Below, one piece after another: positions 43,424-51,837 of a DNA stretch of 64,000 bases. Position numbers and translations under genes: made by a program. Numbering within the stretch: position 1 is the stretch's first letter; each line of letters begins with the position of its first letter. Source of the stretch: Prevotella sp. UBA2711 (lineage in GTDB: Bacteria > Bacteroidota > Bacteroidia > Bacteroidales > Bacteroidaceae); NCBI GenBank assembly GCA_002354095.1, contig DEKX01000028.1:1-64000 (forward strand), written 5' to 3'. Below the pieces are notes generated by a model, which saw only the letters and a list, made by a program, of their open reading frames with translations, was not told where the DNA came from and did not search any database.

Positions 43424-44422
43424 ATGGCTATTTCAATAGACGATATCAAGAAGCTTCGCGCAATGACAGGTGCTGGTCTGGCTGACGTAAAGAAGGCTCT
43501 GACCGAGGCCGAGGGCGACTTCGACAAGGCAAAGGAACTGCTCCGTGAGCGTGGACTTGCCATCGCTGCTAAGCGTAGCGACCGTGAGACATCTAATGGT
43601 TGTGTACTTGCTAAGGCTGTTGACGGCTTTGCCGCTACTATCGCCCTCAAGTGTGAGACTGACTTCGTAGCCAATGGTGCTGACTTCATTGCACTGACTC
43701 AAGCTATCCTTGACGCAGCCATTGCTGCCAAGGCTAAAGATATTGAGGCTGTGAAGGAGTTGACTCTGGCTGACGGTCAGAAGGTTCAGGATGCTGTTAC
43801 ACAGCGTTCTGGTATCACTGGTGAGAAGATGGAGCTTGACGGCTACAACGTTCTCGAAGGTGAGAACATTGAGGTATATGACCACATGGGCAAGCACACC
43901 CTTGCAACAATGGTACAGCTCAACAAGAATGCTGCCGAGATTGGCCACAAATTGGCTATGCAGGTAGCTGCTATGAAGCCTGTTGCTCTGAATGCAGAGA
44001 GTGTTGACCAGAAGATTCTTGACGAGGAGTACAAGACTGCCGTTGAGAAGACGAAGCTCGAGCAGGTTGAGAAGTACGTAGAAATGAAGCTGAAGAAGGC
44101 TGGTATCAATCCTAACCTCGTTGACTCTGAGGATCACATCGAGTCGAACATGGCTAAGGGATGGCTCACTCAGGAACAGGCTGACGAGGCTCGCAAACTG
44201 ATTGAGGCTTCTAAAGCAGAGGGTGAGGCACAGTTGAAGATGCCTATGATTGAGAACATCGCTAAGGGTCGCGTTAATAAGTTCTTGAAAGAGAACTGCT
44301 TGGTTGATCAGGAATTCCAGTTCGGTGATGGCGATAAGGCTACTGTATCTCAGTGGCTCGCTCAGCAGGACAAAGAATTGAAGATTGTTGACTTCAAGCG
44401 TTTCACGCTCGTTGCAGAGTAA
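43424..44422 (+). CDS. tsf: Translation elongation factor Ts
   Basis: EF-Ts recycles EF-Tu-GDP. The N-terminal UBA-like domain reads IKKLRAMTGAGLADVKKAL, followed by the core domains with LKCETDFVAN and MQVAAMKPVALN. At 332 aa it is the long form typical of Bacteroidota. A strong terminator follows at 44441. Confidence 0.98.
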   Translation: MAISIDDIKKLRAMTGAGLADVKKALTEAEGDFDKAKELLRERGLAIAAKRSDRETSNGCVLAKAVDGFAATIALKCETDFVANGADFIALTQAILDAAIAAKAKDIEAVKELTLADGQKVQDAVTQRSGITGEKMELDGYNVLEGENIEVYDHMGKHTLATMVQLNKNAAEIGHKLAMQVAAMKPVALNAESVDQKILDEEYKTAVEKTKLEQVEKYVEMKLKKAGINPNLVDSEDHIESNMAKGWLTQEQADEARKLIEASKAEGEAQLKMPMIENIAKGRVNKFLKENCLVDQEFQFGDGDKATVSQWLAQQDKELKIVDFKRFTLVAE

Positions 44423-44440
44423 TATCAATTGACTAAATAG

Positions 44441-44476
44441 AAAAACGCTGACTTTTGATGGAGTCAGCGTTTTTTT
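44441..44476. terminator. Terminator after tsf
   Basis: A 13-bp perfect stem (44441-44453 with 44462-44474) with an 8-nt loop and T/A tracts on both sides. It serves tsf and the converging gene at 44475-45458. Confidence 0.92.
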
Positions 44477-45458
44477 ATTCCTCCCAATATCTTATTTTCC
44501 GAGTCTGAGTGACATTGGTTGACTGACTTTGTGCACCTTTCTCCCAATAAACAATGTTCAAAGCATTACGAGTCCAGTTGCCCATATCGTCATGGTCCTC
44601 ATAATTATTACGCATATTGACAGACATCACACACTCATTCTTTTCGTCATAGACCTTCTGACTCAGATTAAGAATTTCGTCTTGTTCATTATAGATATAC
44701 TCATTAACATAAGTGATATTGACAGCCTTATTAGTCAGTGTACGTTTTACCAGCCTGTTTTTTGCGTCGTACTCATATTCTATCACACTCATCCCTGCTT
44801 TTTCCAGCATCTTTCCCTGTTTAAGATATCCATAAACATCATAGACCCGATCCGTAATATCAGGATTTTCCATTTTCCCATTTTTTGCAAAGCGCTCCAT
44901 GGGGTTCTCAGCTACGGGATTCTCAGTAATAACTTCTTGCACATGGCCCTTCAATCCTAACATGACAGCATCTTTATAGTAAGGTGCAGAGGGCATATAG
45001 AAAAAATTCAAATCCGTAGTCCCGTTATTGTTGGGCGCTTCCGATACCTTAATATCGCCATAGGTGCCAAAGAAGTATTCTGCATTACCCCGGGAAACGT
45101 ATTCACCATACTCCTTCTCCAGCTTATTCAGGAAATAGGTATGATTACGCGAGAGCATATCTTTCGTACGATAAGGACCTATAGTCACATAGACAGACTG
45201 AACTAAGCGAGTGGTTAACTGAACATTAACCATCACCTTGGCACGTATGCCATAGTAGTTGCCACGGAAATAGAGATCTTCCTGATCAGCAGAGCCGCCC
45301 CACTCCGTAAAGCCCTTCTCTTTCAGAGCCACTACAAAAGAGTCTATAGGACCTTCCAATGGAATGCCCATGAAATCCATACATCGGGTGTCCCCTTGTG
45401 CCTGAACCTCGACGAAAGGTAAGGAAAACACTAACAGAAAAAACAACTTTCTTATCAT
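44475..45458 (-). CDS. Exported protein of unknown function
   Basis: The 327-aa product from ATG 45458 has a signal peptide (LFFLLVFSLPFVEVQAQG). The N-terminal half (about 22-150) is compact alpha/beta with GIPLEGPIDSFVVALKEKGF. The C-terminal part has RHS/YD-like strands (YDAKNRLVKRTLTN, YIYNEQDEILNLSQK). No enzyme motif was found. A TATCTTTG -7 box (45467-45474) lies 8 bp upstream, which rules out the longer frame to 45563. It is divergent from the FAH-family gene. Confidence 0.82.
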   Translation of the reverse strand: MIRKLFFLLVFSLPFVEVQAQGDTRCMDFMGIPLEGPIDSFVVALKEKGFTEWGGSADQEDLYFRGNYYGIRAKVMVNVQLTTRLVQSVYVTIGPYRTKDMLSRNHTYFLNKLEKEYGEYVSRGNAEYFFGTYGDIKVSEAPNNNGTTDLNFFYMPSAPYYKDAVMLGLKGHVQEVITENPVAENPMERFAKNGKMENPDITDRVYDVYGYLKQGKMLEKAGMSVIEYEYDAKNRLVKRTLTNKAVNITYVNEYIYNEQDEILNLSQKVYDEKNECVMSVNMRNNYEDHDDMGNWTRNALNIVYWEKGAQSQSTNVTQTRKIRYWEE

Positions 45459-45466
45459 ACTAGGTG

Positions 45467-45474
45467 CAAAGATA
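45467..45474 (-). promoter_or_regulatory. -7 box for the exported unknown protein
   Basis: TATCTTTG on the minus strand, 8 bp before ATG 45458, back to back with the 45497 promoter. Confidence 0.7.
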
Positions 45475-45496
45475 ATCATTTTAAAGAAAAATTCAT

Positions 45497-45504
45497 TATC
45501 TTTG
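45497..45504 (+). promoter_or_regulatory. -7 box for the FAH-porU-porV-ispF run
   Basis: TATCTTTG lies 20 bp before ATG 45525. The four genes that follow are spaced by 1 to 24 bp, so they may share it. Confidence 0.72.
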
Positions 45505-45524
45505 CAAAATAAATCTCTTATGTT

Positions 45525-46142
45525 ATGAAGATATTTGCAGTAGGTATGAACTATGTCCAGCACAATAAAGAGCTGGATGGAGCGTTATATAAACCAGAGA
45601 GACCCGTGATTTTCACAAAGGCCGACTCAGCCCTGTTGAAGGACCATAAGCCCTTCTTCATTCCCGACTGGAGTGAGAGGGTGGACTATGAGACAGAACT
45701 GGTGGTGCGCATCTGCCGATTGGGGAAGTCGATTCCCGAGCGTTTTGCCCACCGATACTACGATGCTGTGACGGTAGGCATTGATTTCACTGCCCGCGAC
45801 TGGCAACAGGAGGCCCGACAGAAGGGACATCCCTGGGAGATTTGCAAGGGTTTCGACGGATCGGCAGTAATTGGTGACTGGGTGGAGAAAGAAAAGTTTC
45901 GCGATATCCAAGCGATTCACTTCCACTTAGACATCAACGGCAAGACGGTGCAGGAAGGCTGTACGAGCGATATGCTCTACAAGGTTGACGAACTGATAGC
46001 CTATATCTCCCAGTTCTTTACCTTGAAGACAGGCGATTTGCTCTATACTGGCACCCCTGTCGGAGTCGGACCAGTTCATATTGACGACCACTTGGAGGGT
46101 TGGCTGGAAGAACGTAAAGTATTAGAATTTAATTGTAAGTAG
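45525..46142 (+). CDS. Fumarylacetoacetate hydrolase family protein
   Basis: A 205-aa FAH-fold enzyme: IFAVGMNYVQHNKEL at the start, VDYETELVVRI with the metal-binding Glu residues, GIDFTARDWQ, KGFDGSAVIGDW, and TGDLLYTGTPVGVGPV. The family hydrolyses or decarboxylates beta-keto acids (fumarylpyruvate hydrolase or oxaloacetate decarboxylase types). The exact substrate cannot be told. It lies 1 bp before porU and may be co-transcribed with it. Confidence 0.9.
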   Translation: MKIFAVGMNYVQHNKELDGALYKPERPVIFTKADSALLKDHKPFFIPDWSERVDYETELVVRICRLGKSIPERFAHRYYDAVTVGIDFTARDWQQEARQKGHPWEICKGFDGSAVIGDWVEKEKFRDIQAIHFHLDINGKTVQEGCTSDMLYKVDELIAYISQFFTLKTGDLLYTGTPVGVGPVHIDDHLEGWLEERKVLEFNCK

Positions 46143-46143
46143 C

Positions 46144-49100
46144 ATGAGGAAAATAATACTGAGTTTAGGGTTGTTATGCTGTTGTCTTCCGATAGCAGCA
46201 CAACGCTTTTTCAACTTGACGGCACCACAAGTCAAGATTGACTCGGTATTACCTGTAGTGACTTATGCCATTCCCCTCTTTGATCATTACGCTGATTCCA
46301 CCTATACCCTCAGTATCGAATATCCAGAGTTCATTCCAATGAGTGATACTGATATCATCAACTATCAGCGTATTACGAAAGAGCCATTGCCCCGACTTCC
46401 TAAAATCAACCAGCAAATCAGTGTTTCACGTAAGAAAGGCGTCTTAGAAGTCTCACTGGTTCCTTTGGTATATCGGAATAAGAAATACCAAAAACTGGTA
46501 AGTTTCATGCTTAAAGTAAAATCGAAGTCTATTTCTAAGAGAAACGCCAGCAGACGGGCTGCAGAGAATATCACTTATGCCTCTCACTCAGTATTACAAG
46601 AAGGAACTTGGGTCAAAATACGTGTTTCGCAGACAGGAATCCATCAGCTGAGTAGCGACTTCCTTAAAAAAGCAGGGTTCTCTGATACTGACCATGTTAA
46701 AATATACGGCTATGGGGGTGGGCTACAGCCAGAGAAATTAACTGCCGACTACCTTTTTTCCACGGATGACCTACAAGAGGTACCTACTTGCATTGTTGGA
46801 GGGCGACGATTGTTTTATGCGATAGGCCCCGTCACATGGGATGAAAATCACCAACGTATTCGTAATCCTTACTCAGACTACGGTTACTACTTCCTAACAG
46901 AGAGCGACAGTGAACCCTTAACCGTCAGCGAAGAGGCATTTCAAAGCACTTATTACCCATTAGCCGACGATTATAATACACTGTATGAGGTTGACGACTT
47001 CGCTTGGTACCAAGGAGGTCGGAATCTCTATGATGCCACTCGACTGACGAGCCGGGACTATACCCTCAAGGCTCCAGATGATGCGGAAAAAGGTTCTGTT
47101 AGTATCGTGGTTTCTGCTGACCAGGCAACTACTGTTTCCGTCAATCTTAATGATACACCGATAGGAACCCTGTCAGTTCCCGCTCGTGGCAATTATGATG
47201 CTATGCGAACAGCCAGTCAAACCTTTGCTGTTGACCATCTTCAAGCAAACAACAAAATCAGTTTACATTCGGCTAATAGTACTGCGACTGTTCGGCTCGA
47301 CTATATTTCCCTTTACTCCGAGACGCCTCGGCCTGCTCCAAACCTGTCATCAGACAACTTTCCAGTTCCTGAATACATAGGAATGATAGCCAATCAAGAT
47401 CATCATGCCGACGAAGCTACAGACATGGTCATCATCATTCCTACCAGTGGAAAACTTGCTCTGCAGGCTGAGCGATTAAAATCCATTCATGAAACGAAAG
47501 GCAATCTTCGCGTACGGATTATCCCCGCTGATGAACTTTATAATGAGTTCAGCAGTGGCACTCCTGATGCCAATGCTTATCGACGCTATATGAAGATGCT
47601 TTATGACCGTGCTGCGACAGAAGCCGACATGCCTAAATACCTCATATTGTTTGGTGATGGTGCATGGGACAATCGCATGAAATCACCCGCATGGCAAAAT
47701 GAAAAGACTGACGATTTCCTGCTTTGCTACGAAAGCGAAAATTCTTTTAGTAAAACCGATTGTTACGTCACCGATGACTACTTCTGCCTGTTGGATGATA
47801 ACGAAGGAGACAATCTTCTACGTACCGACAAACCGGATATTGCCGTAGGCCGTTTCCCTGTTCGCACCGCAGAACAAGCGGCTGTCATGGTTGACAAAAT
47901 TGAGAAATACATACAGAATGAGCAAGCAGGTGCCTGGCAGAATGTTATATGCACCTTGGGGGATGATGGTAATGAGAACCAACACATGAAAGATGCCCAT
48001 GCTGTCGCTTCACTTGTTGAGCAATTGCAACCAGCCATACAGGTAAAGCGCGTGATGTGGGATGCGTACCCCCGTGTATCGACAGCCACAGGCAACAGGT
48101 ATCCCGACATCAACCGCCTGTTAAAGCAACAGATGACTAATGGCTCCCTCCTCATGAACTACTCTGGACACGGAGCGCCGTCCAGTTTTTCACATGAATA
48201 TGTACTGACTTTGCAAGACTTCCAAACCACCGTATCTTCACACCTACCTCTGTGGGTCACCGCTTCCTGCGACATCATGCCATTTGACGGACAAGAAGAG
48301 AATATCGGTGAAACGGCCATCCTCAATGACAAAGGTGGAGCCATAGCCTTCTTCGGCACCACCCGCACGGTTTACCAATCTTATAACCGGTTGATGAACC
48401 TTGCCTTTATACGCAACCTTCTTGGTAGTGGCAGTCAACGTATCCCTATTGGCGAAGCTGTCAGACTGGCGAAGAATGAATTAATCCAAACAGGCAGTGA
48501 CCAGACAGCCAATAAACTTCAATATACTCTTCTGGGAGACCCTGCCCTACAACTGGCTATACCGACATCACCCATTGTTATTGACTCCATCAACCATCAG
48601 CTAATCACTTCTCTTTCTGAGCCACTAAAAATCGGTGCAGGGTCAACAGTCCATATAGCAGGGCATATCTCTAATGCCGATGGACAAGTTGACGAAGCCT
48701 TCAATGGGAAGATGACAGCCATTGTACGAGATGCAGCAGAAGAGGTGGTATGCCGGCTCAATGATGCTACCGAGGCTGAAGAGGCGTTTACTTATACCGA
48801 TCGCAACAAGACCCTCTTCAATGGAAGCAACAATGTGAATCAAGGCAAATTCTCATTTACATTTGTTGTTCCCCGTGATATCAGCTATACCAATGCGACC
48901 GGCCTCATCAATGTATATGCCGTCAATGAGACAAAAGACAAAGAGGCTAATGGCTATATCGAAAACATCATTTTTGGAGGATCGGGTTGTGATAATCCTG
49001 ACAAGGAAGGCCCTTCTGTCTTCTGCTATCTGAACAGCAGTTCCTTTACAGATGGCGGAACAGTCAACCCCACTCCTTATTTCATAGCCGAAATTGCCGA

Positions 49101-49665
49101 TCCCAGTGGCATCAACTCTACAGGCAACGGCATCGGACATGACCTGCAGTTGATTATTGACGGTGAACTGGCTCGTACTTATACGCTCAATGATTATTTC
49201 CAATACGATTTTGGTACCTATACGAAGGGAACTGTAGGCTTCAGTATACCTGAACTCAATGAAGGACCACACCGCTTGCAATTCCGTGCCTGGGATGTAT
49301 TGAACAACTCTACTACCAGCGAACTGAACTTTAACGTATCCAAGAGCGCATCACCCAATTTCTTTGATGTGGAATGCACGCATAATCCAGCCACTACCAC
49401 TACGGGGATTCGCATCATCCATGACCGTGTCGGAGCCAATATGGATGTAGTTCTGGATATTTTTGACATGGCAGGCCATCATCTCTGGCAGCATCGTGAA
49501 CATGGAACGCCCTATGACAACACCTATCTTATTAACTGGGATTTGTGTGTTGATGGCGGCCGCCGGCTGCATACCGGTGTCTATCTCTATCGTGTCCGCA
49601 TCAGCAGCAATGGTTCCAGTCAAACTTCCAAAGCTAAGAAAATCATCATTATAAGCAATAAATAA
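46144..49665 (+). CDS. porU: Type IX secretion system sortase PorU
   Basis: PorU is the surface transpeptidase that removes T9SS C-terminal signals and links cargo to A-LPS. The 1,173-aa product has a signal peptide, an N-terminal beta domain, and a gingipain-like C25 domain with catalytic His676 (MNYSGHGAPSS) and Cys709 (VTASCDIMPF). The C-terminal region is beta-rich and ends with a T9SS-like tail (GVYLYRVRISSNG, then KKIIIISNK). PorV, which shuttles cargo to PorU, is the next gene (24-bp gap), the conserved porU-porV order. Confidence 0.93.
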   Translation: MRKIILSLGLLCCCLPIAAQRFFNLTAPQVKIDSVLPVVTYAIPLFDHYADSTYTLSIEYPEFIPMSDTDIINYQRITKEPLPRLPKINQQISVSRKKGVLEVSLVPLVYRNKKYQKLVSFMLKVKSKSISKRNASRRAAENITYASHSVLQEGTWVKIRVSQTGIHQLSSDFLKKAGFSDTDHVKIYGYGGGLQPEKLTADYLFSTDDLQEVPTCIVGGRRLFYAIGPVTWDENHQRIRNPYSDYGYYFLTESDSEPLTVSEEAFQSTYYPLADDYNTLYEVDDFAWYQGGRNLYDATRLTSRDYTLKAPDDAEKGSVSIVVSADQATTVSVNLNDTPIGTLSVPARGNYDAMRTASQTFAVDHLQANNKISLHSANSTATVRLDYISLYSETPRPAPNLSSDNFPVPEYIGMIANQDHHADEATDMVIIIPTSGKLALQAERLKSIHETKGNLRVRIIPADELYNEFSSGTPDANAYRRYMKMLYDRAATEADMPKYLILFGDGAWDNRMKSPAWQNEKTDDFLLCYESENSFSKTDCYVTDDYFCLLDDNEGDNLLRTDKPDIAVGRFPVRTAEQAAVMVDKIEKYIQNEQAGAWQNVICTLGDDGNENQHMKDAHAVASLVEQLQPAIQVKRVMWDAYPRVSTATGNRYPDINRLLKQQMTNGSLLMNYSGHGAPSSFSHEYVLTLQDFQTTVSSHLPLWVTASCDIMPFDGQEENIGETAILNDKGGAIAFFGTTRTVYQSYNRLMNLAFIRNLLGSGSQRIPIGEAVRLAKNELIQTGSDQTANKLQYTLLGDPALQLAIPTSPIVIDSINHQLITSLSEPLKIGAGSTVHIAGHISNADGQVDEAFNGKMTAIVRDAAEEVVCRLNDATEAEEAFTYTDRNKTLFNGSNNVNQGKFSFTFVVPRDISYTNATGLINVYAVNETKDKEANGYIENIIFGGSGCDNPDKEGPSVFCYLNSSSFTDGGTVNPTPYFIAEIADPSGINSTGNGIGHDLQLIIDGELARTYTLNDYFQYDFGTYTKGTVGFSIPELNEGPHRLQFRAWDVLNNSTTSELNFNVSKSASPNFFDVECTHNPATTTTGIRIIHDRVGANMDVVLDIFDMAGHHLWQHREHGTPYDNTYLINWDLCVDGGRRLHTGVYLYRVRISSNGSSQTSKAKKIIIISNK

Positions 49666-49689
49666 GTTGCTATTGCGTTTACTATATTG

Positions 49690-50853
49690 ATGAAAGCAAA
49701 TAAGATATTCACTACCGTCGCTTTCCTGTTGCTTGCTACAACACTTCATGCACAGGACACCAAGAGCCAGTTCAATCCTATTGAACATGCTGTGGTTTCG
49801 CAGACCATTGCGCCAGATGCCCGCGCTGCTGGTATGGGTGATGTGGGTGTTGCCACCGACCCTGATGTCAATTCACAGTACTGGAACCCAGCCAAATATC
49901 CTTTCTGCATCAGTCGTGCGGGTATCGCTCTGAACTATACCCCTTGGCTACGCCAGTTAGTCAATGATATCAGTTTGGCCTATGTAGCCGGCTACTATCG
50001 TATAGGTGATTATTCAGCTATTTCCGGTTCTCTTCGTTATTTCTCCTTGGGCGAAGTCATGACTTCGATGGAGGAGAATGCCATGACGGTAAAACCCTAC
50101 GAAATGTCTATCGATGTAGCCTATTCACTCATGCTGAGCGAGAAATTCTCCCTGGCTGCTGCCATCCGTTGGATATATAGCGATTTGCGATTCGATTATT
50201 CTGAAAACGCTTCGCCTGCCTCAGCCTTTGCTGCCGACTTAGCCATGTACTATAATAACTATATCAATATCGGACCACGCGAATGTCAGTTAGGTATTGG
50301 TATGAACATTTCGAATGTCGGTAGTAAAATTAAATATTTCGGTGACGACCGTTCTAATTTCCTGCCTGCCAATCTTCGCATAGGTGCGTCGCTGATGGTG
50401 CCTATCAACGAATACAACCGTTTCACCATCGCTGCCGATGCCAATAAACTGCTGGTGCCCACGGTGCCTAAGCAGAACGACGGCGAGTCGAAGGAGGACT
50501 ATGAGCGCCGCGTGATAGAAGAATACAATGATATTGGTTCGATAGCCGGTATTTTCAAGAGTTTCCACGATGCCCCTGGCGGTTTCAAGGAAGAGTTGCA
50601 GGAGATTCAATGGAGTTTGGGAGCCGAATACACCTATCACGACCAGTTCTCGCTGCGTGCCGGTTATCACCATCAGAGCGAGAACAAGGGTAATCTGAAG
50701 TACTTCACCGTCGGTGGCGGTTTCCGCATGAGTGTCTTCTCGTTGGATGTTGGCTATGTCATTGCTACCGCCAAGAGTAATCCGCTTGACCAGACCCTGC
50801 GCTTCACCCTTGCCTTCGACATGGATGGCATCAAAGATCTGTTTAAAAAGTAA
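49690..50853 (+). CDS. porV: Type IX secretion system outer-membrane protein PorV
   Basis: PorV is a FadL-like beta-barrel that binds the CTD of T9SS cargo and delivers it to the sortase. The product has a signal peptide (LLLATTLHAQD) and the family start TIAPDARAAGMGDVGVATDPD, followed by NSQYWNPAKYPF. It ends in a typical barrel C-terminus (LRFTLAFDMDGI). ATG 49690 is preferred over an in-frame TTG at 49687. It follows porU and precedes ispF by 4 bp. Confidence 0.93.
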   Translation: MKANKIFTTVAFLLLATTLHAQDTKSQFNPIEHAVVSQTIAPDARAAGMGDVGVATDPDVNSQYWNPAKYPFCISRAGIALNYTPWLRQLVNDISLAYVAGYYRIGDYSAISGSLRYFSLGEVMTSMEENAMTVKPYEMSIDVAYSLMLSEKFSLAAAIRWIYSDLRFDYSENASPASAFAADLAMYYNNYINIGPRECQLGIGMNISNVGSKIKYFGDDRSNFLPANLRIGASLMVPINEYNRFTIAADANKLLVPTVPKQNDGESKEDYERRVIEEYNDIGSIAGIFKSFHDAPGGFKEELQEIQWSLGAEYTYHDQFSLRAGYHHQSENKGNLKYFTVGGGFRMSVFSLDVGYVIATAKSNPLDQTLRFTLAFDMDGIKDLFKK

Positions 50854-50857
50854 AAAT

Positions 50858-51331
50858 ATGATACGAGTAGGAATGGGATACGACGTCCATCAACTGGTGA
50901 CAGGAAGAGAACTGTGGATGGGCGGTATTAAGTTGGAACATGAATTAGGATTGCTGGGCCATAGCGATGCCGACGTGTTGATACATGCTATTTGCGATGC
51001 CATACTGGGTGCAGCCAACATGCGCGACATTGGCTATCATTTTCCTGATACATCGGCTGAAACTGACGGAATGGACAGCAAGATCATTCTGAAGAAGACC
51101 ATAGAACTGATAGCTACCAAGGGCTATCACCTTGTGAATATTGACGCTACCATCTGTGCCGAACGCCCTAAGATGAATCCACATATCCCTGCTATGCAAC
51201 AGTGTATGGCTGATGTTATCGGATGTGACGTGGATGCTATCTCCATCAAAGCCACCACTACTGAGAAGCTTGGCTTCACAGGTCGTCAGGAAGGTATCTC
51301 TGCCTACGCTGTAGCTCTCATCGAAAAATAG
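50858..51331 (+). CDS. ispF: 2-C-methyl-D-erythritol 2,4-cyclodiphosphate synthase
   Basis: IspF makes MEcPP in the MEP isoprenoid pathway. The 157-aa product has the zinc-binding GMGYDVHQL (Asp, His), LGLLGHSDADVLIHAI, DIGYHFPDT and ATTTEKLGFTGRQEGI. ATG 50858 begins MIRVGMGYDVH; the longer frame overlaps porV. It is the last plus-strand gene before a 506-bp non-coding stretch. Confidence 0.97.
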   Translation: MIRVGMGYDVHQLVTGRELWMGGIKLEHELGLLGHSDADVLIHAICDAILGAANMRDIGYHFPDTSAETDGMDSKIILKKTIELIATKGYHLVNIDATICAERPKMNPHIPAMQQCMADVIGCDVDAISIKATTTEKLGFTGRQEGISAYAVALIEK

Positions 51332-51364
51332 CATCCCCCTCTGAGCGACTAAGAAGAGGATGAA

Positions 51365-51397
51365 CAAAAAATGCCGCTACTCACCACGAGCAGCGAC
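51365..51397 (-). terminator. Terminator of the minus-strand RNA
   Basis: A 10-bp stem (51373-51382 with 51388-51397, one G-U pair) with loop ACCAC is followed on the minus strand by a six-T run. Confidence 0.85.
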
Positions 51398-51677
51398 ATC
51401 CAAAGCCTATGTTTAACTAAAAATCCTTTTCTTAAAATAATTCCAGCCTTTTTGGGGGCTGGAGGGTCTCACCTTTCGGTGAGTTATCTAAACTCATACT
51501 AACCTTTTCATTTAAAAAAGAAAGTTATGACCGCCTCACGGTGCCCACTGTTATCCTAACACATTTAAAACTTTCTTAATTACCAATAACTAAAAACCTA
51601 AAACTATAAATATTACTACTAACCTAAAACAATCTATTAACCGAATGTCTTATCGGAACCGCTTGTTCCTTTTGACA
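51365..51677 (-). ncRNA. Candidate stand-alone structured small RNA (about 313 nt)
   Basis: On the minus strand a promoter (TTG-N19-TACCTTTG) is followed by about 313 nt without an open frame and then a strong terminator. Visible stems are AAGAAAGTT/AACTTTCTT (51518-51526 with 51569-51577), ACCG/CGGT (51530-51542), GAGTT/AACTC (51481-51495), CTCACC-TTTC-GGTGAG (51468-51483), CCAGCC/GGCTGG (51443-51462), and the terminator stem. Nothing on the minus strand downstream could be its gene (ispF is on the plus strand), so a leader role is unlikely. It does not show tmRNA, RNase P or SRP RNA hallmarks. Confidence 0.7.
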
Positions 51678-51680
51678 ATG

Positions 51681-51688
51681 CAAAGGTA
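51681..51688 (-). promoter_or_regulatory. Promoter of the minus-strand RNA
   Basis: A TACCTTTG -7 box with TTG (complement of 51708-51710) exactly 19 bp upstream, a full match to the Bacteroidota promoter layout. Confidence 0.85.
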
Positions 51689-51825
51689 CGACGATTTTCT
51701 AAACCCACAATACTTTTTGAGCATTTATTCGCTAAAAATGCATCATTCTTGACCTAAATCAACGGATTGTGTGCGCAAACAATGAAAAAAGAGACAAAAA
51801 GCATGGTTTTCTCTTCTCTTATTCG

Positions 51826-51833
51826 TACCTTTG
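51826..51833 (+). promoter_or_regulatory. -7 box adjoining the GT4 start codon
   Basis: TACCTTTG followed by CAAT and then ATG 51838. The spacing implies a leaderless mRNA. Confidence 0.75.
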
Positions 51834-51837
51834 CAAT

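Noticed and set aside
43433..44428. Long open frame opposite tsf (331 aa)
   Set aside because: It mirrors the tsf gene exactly, has no promoter or family resemblance, and tsf is certain.
51365..51677. tmRNA, RNase P RNA or SRP RNA
   Set aside because: No tag reading frame or tRNA-like ends, no conserved RNase P core sequences, and too long for a small SRP RNA.
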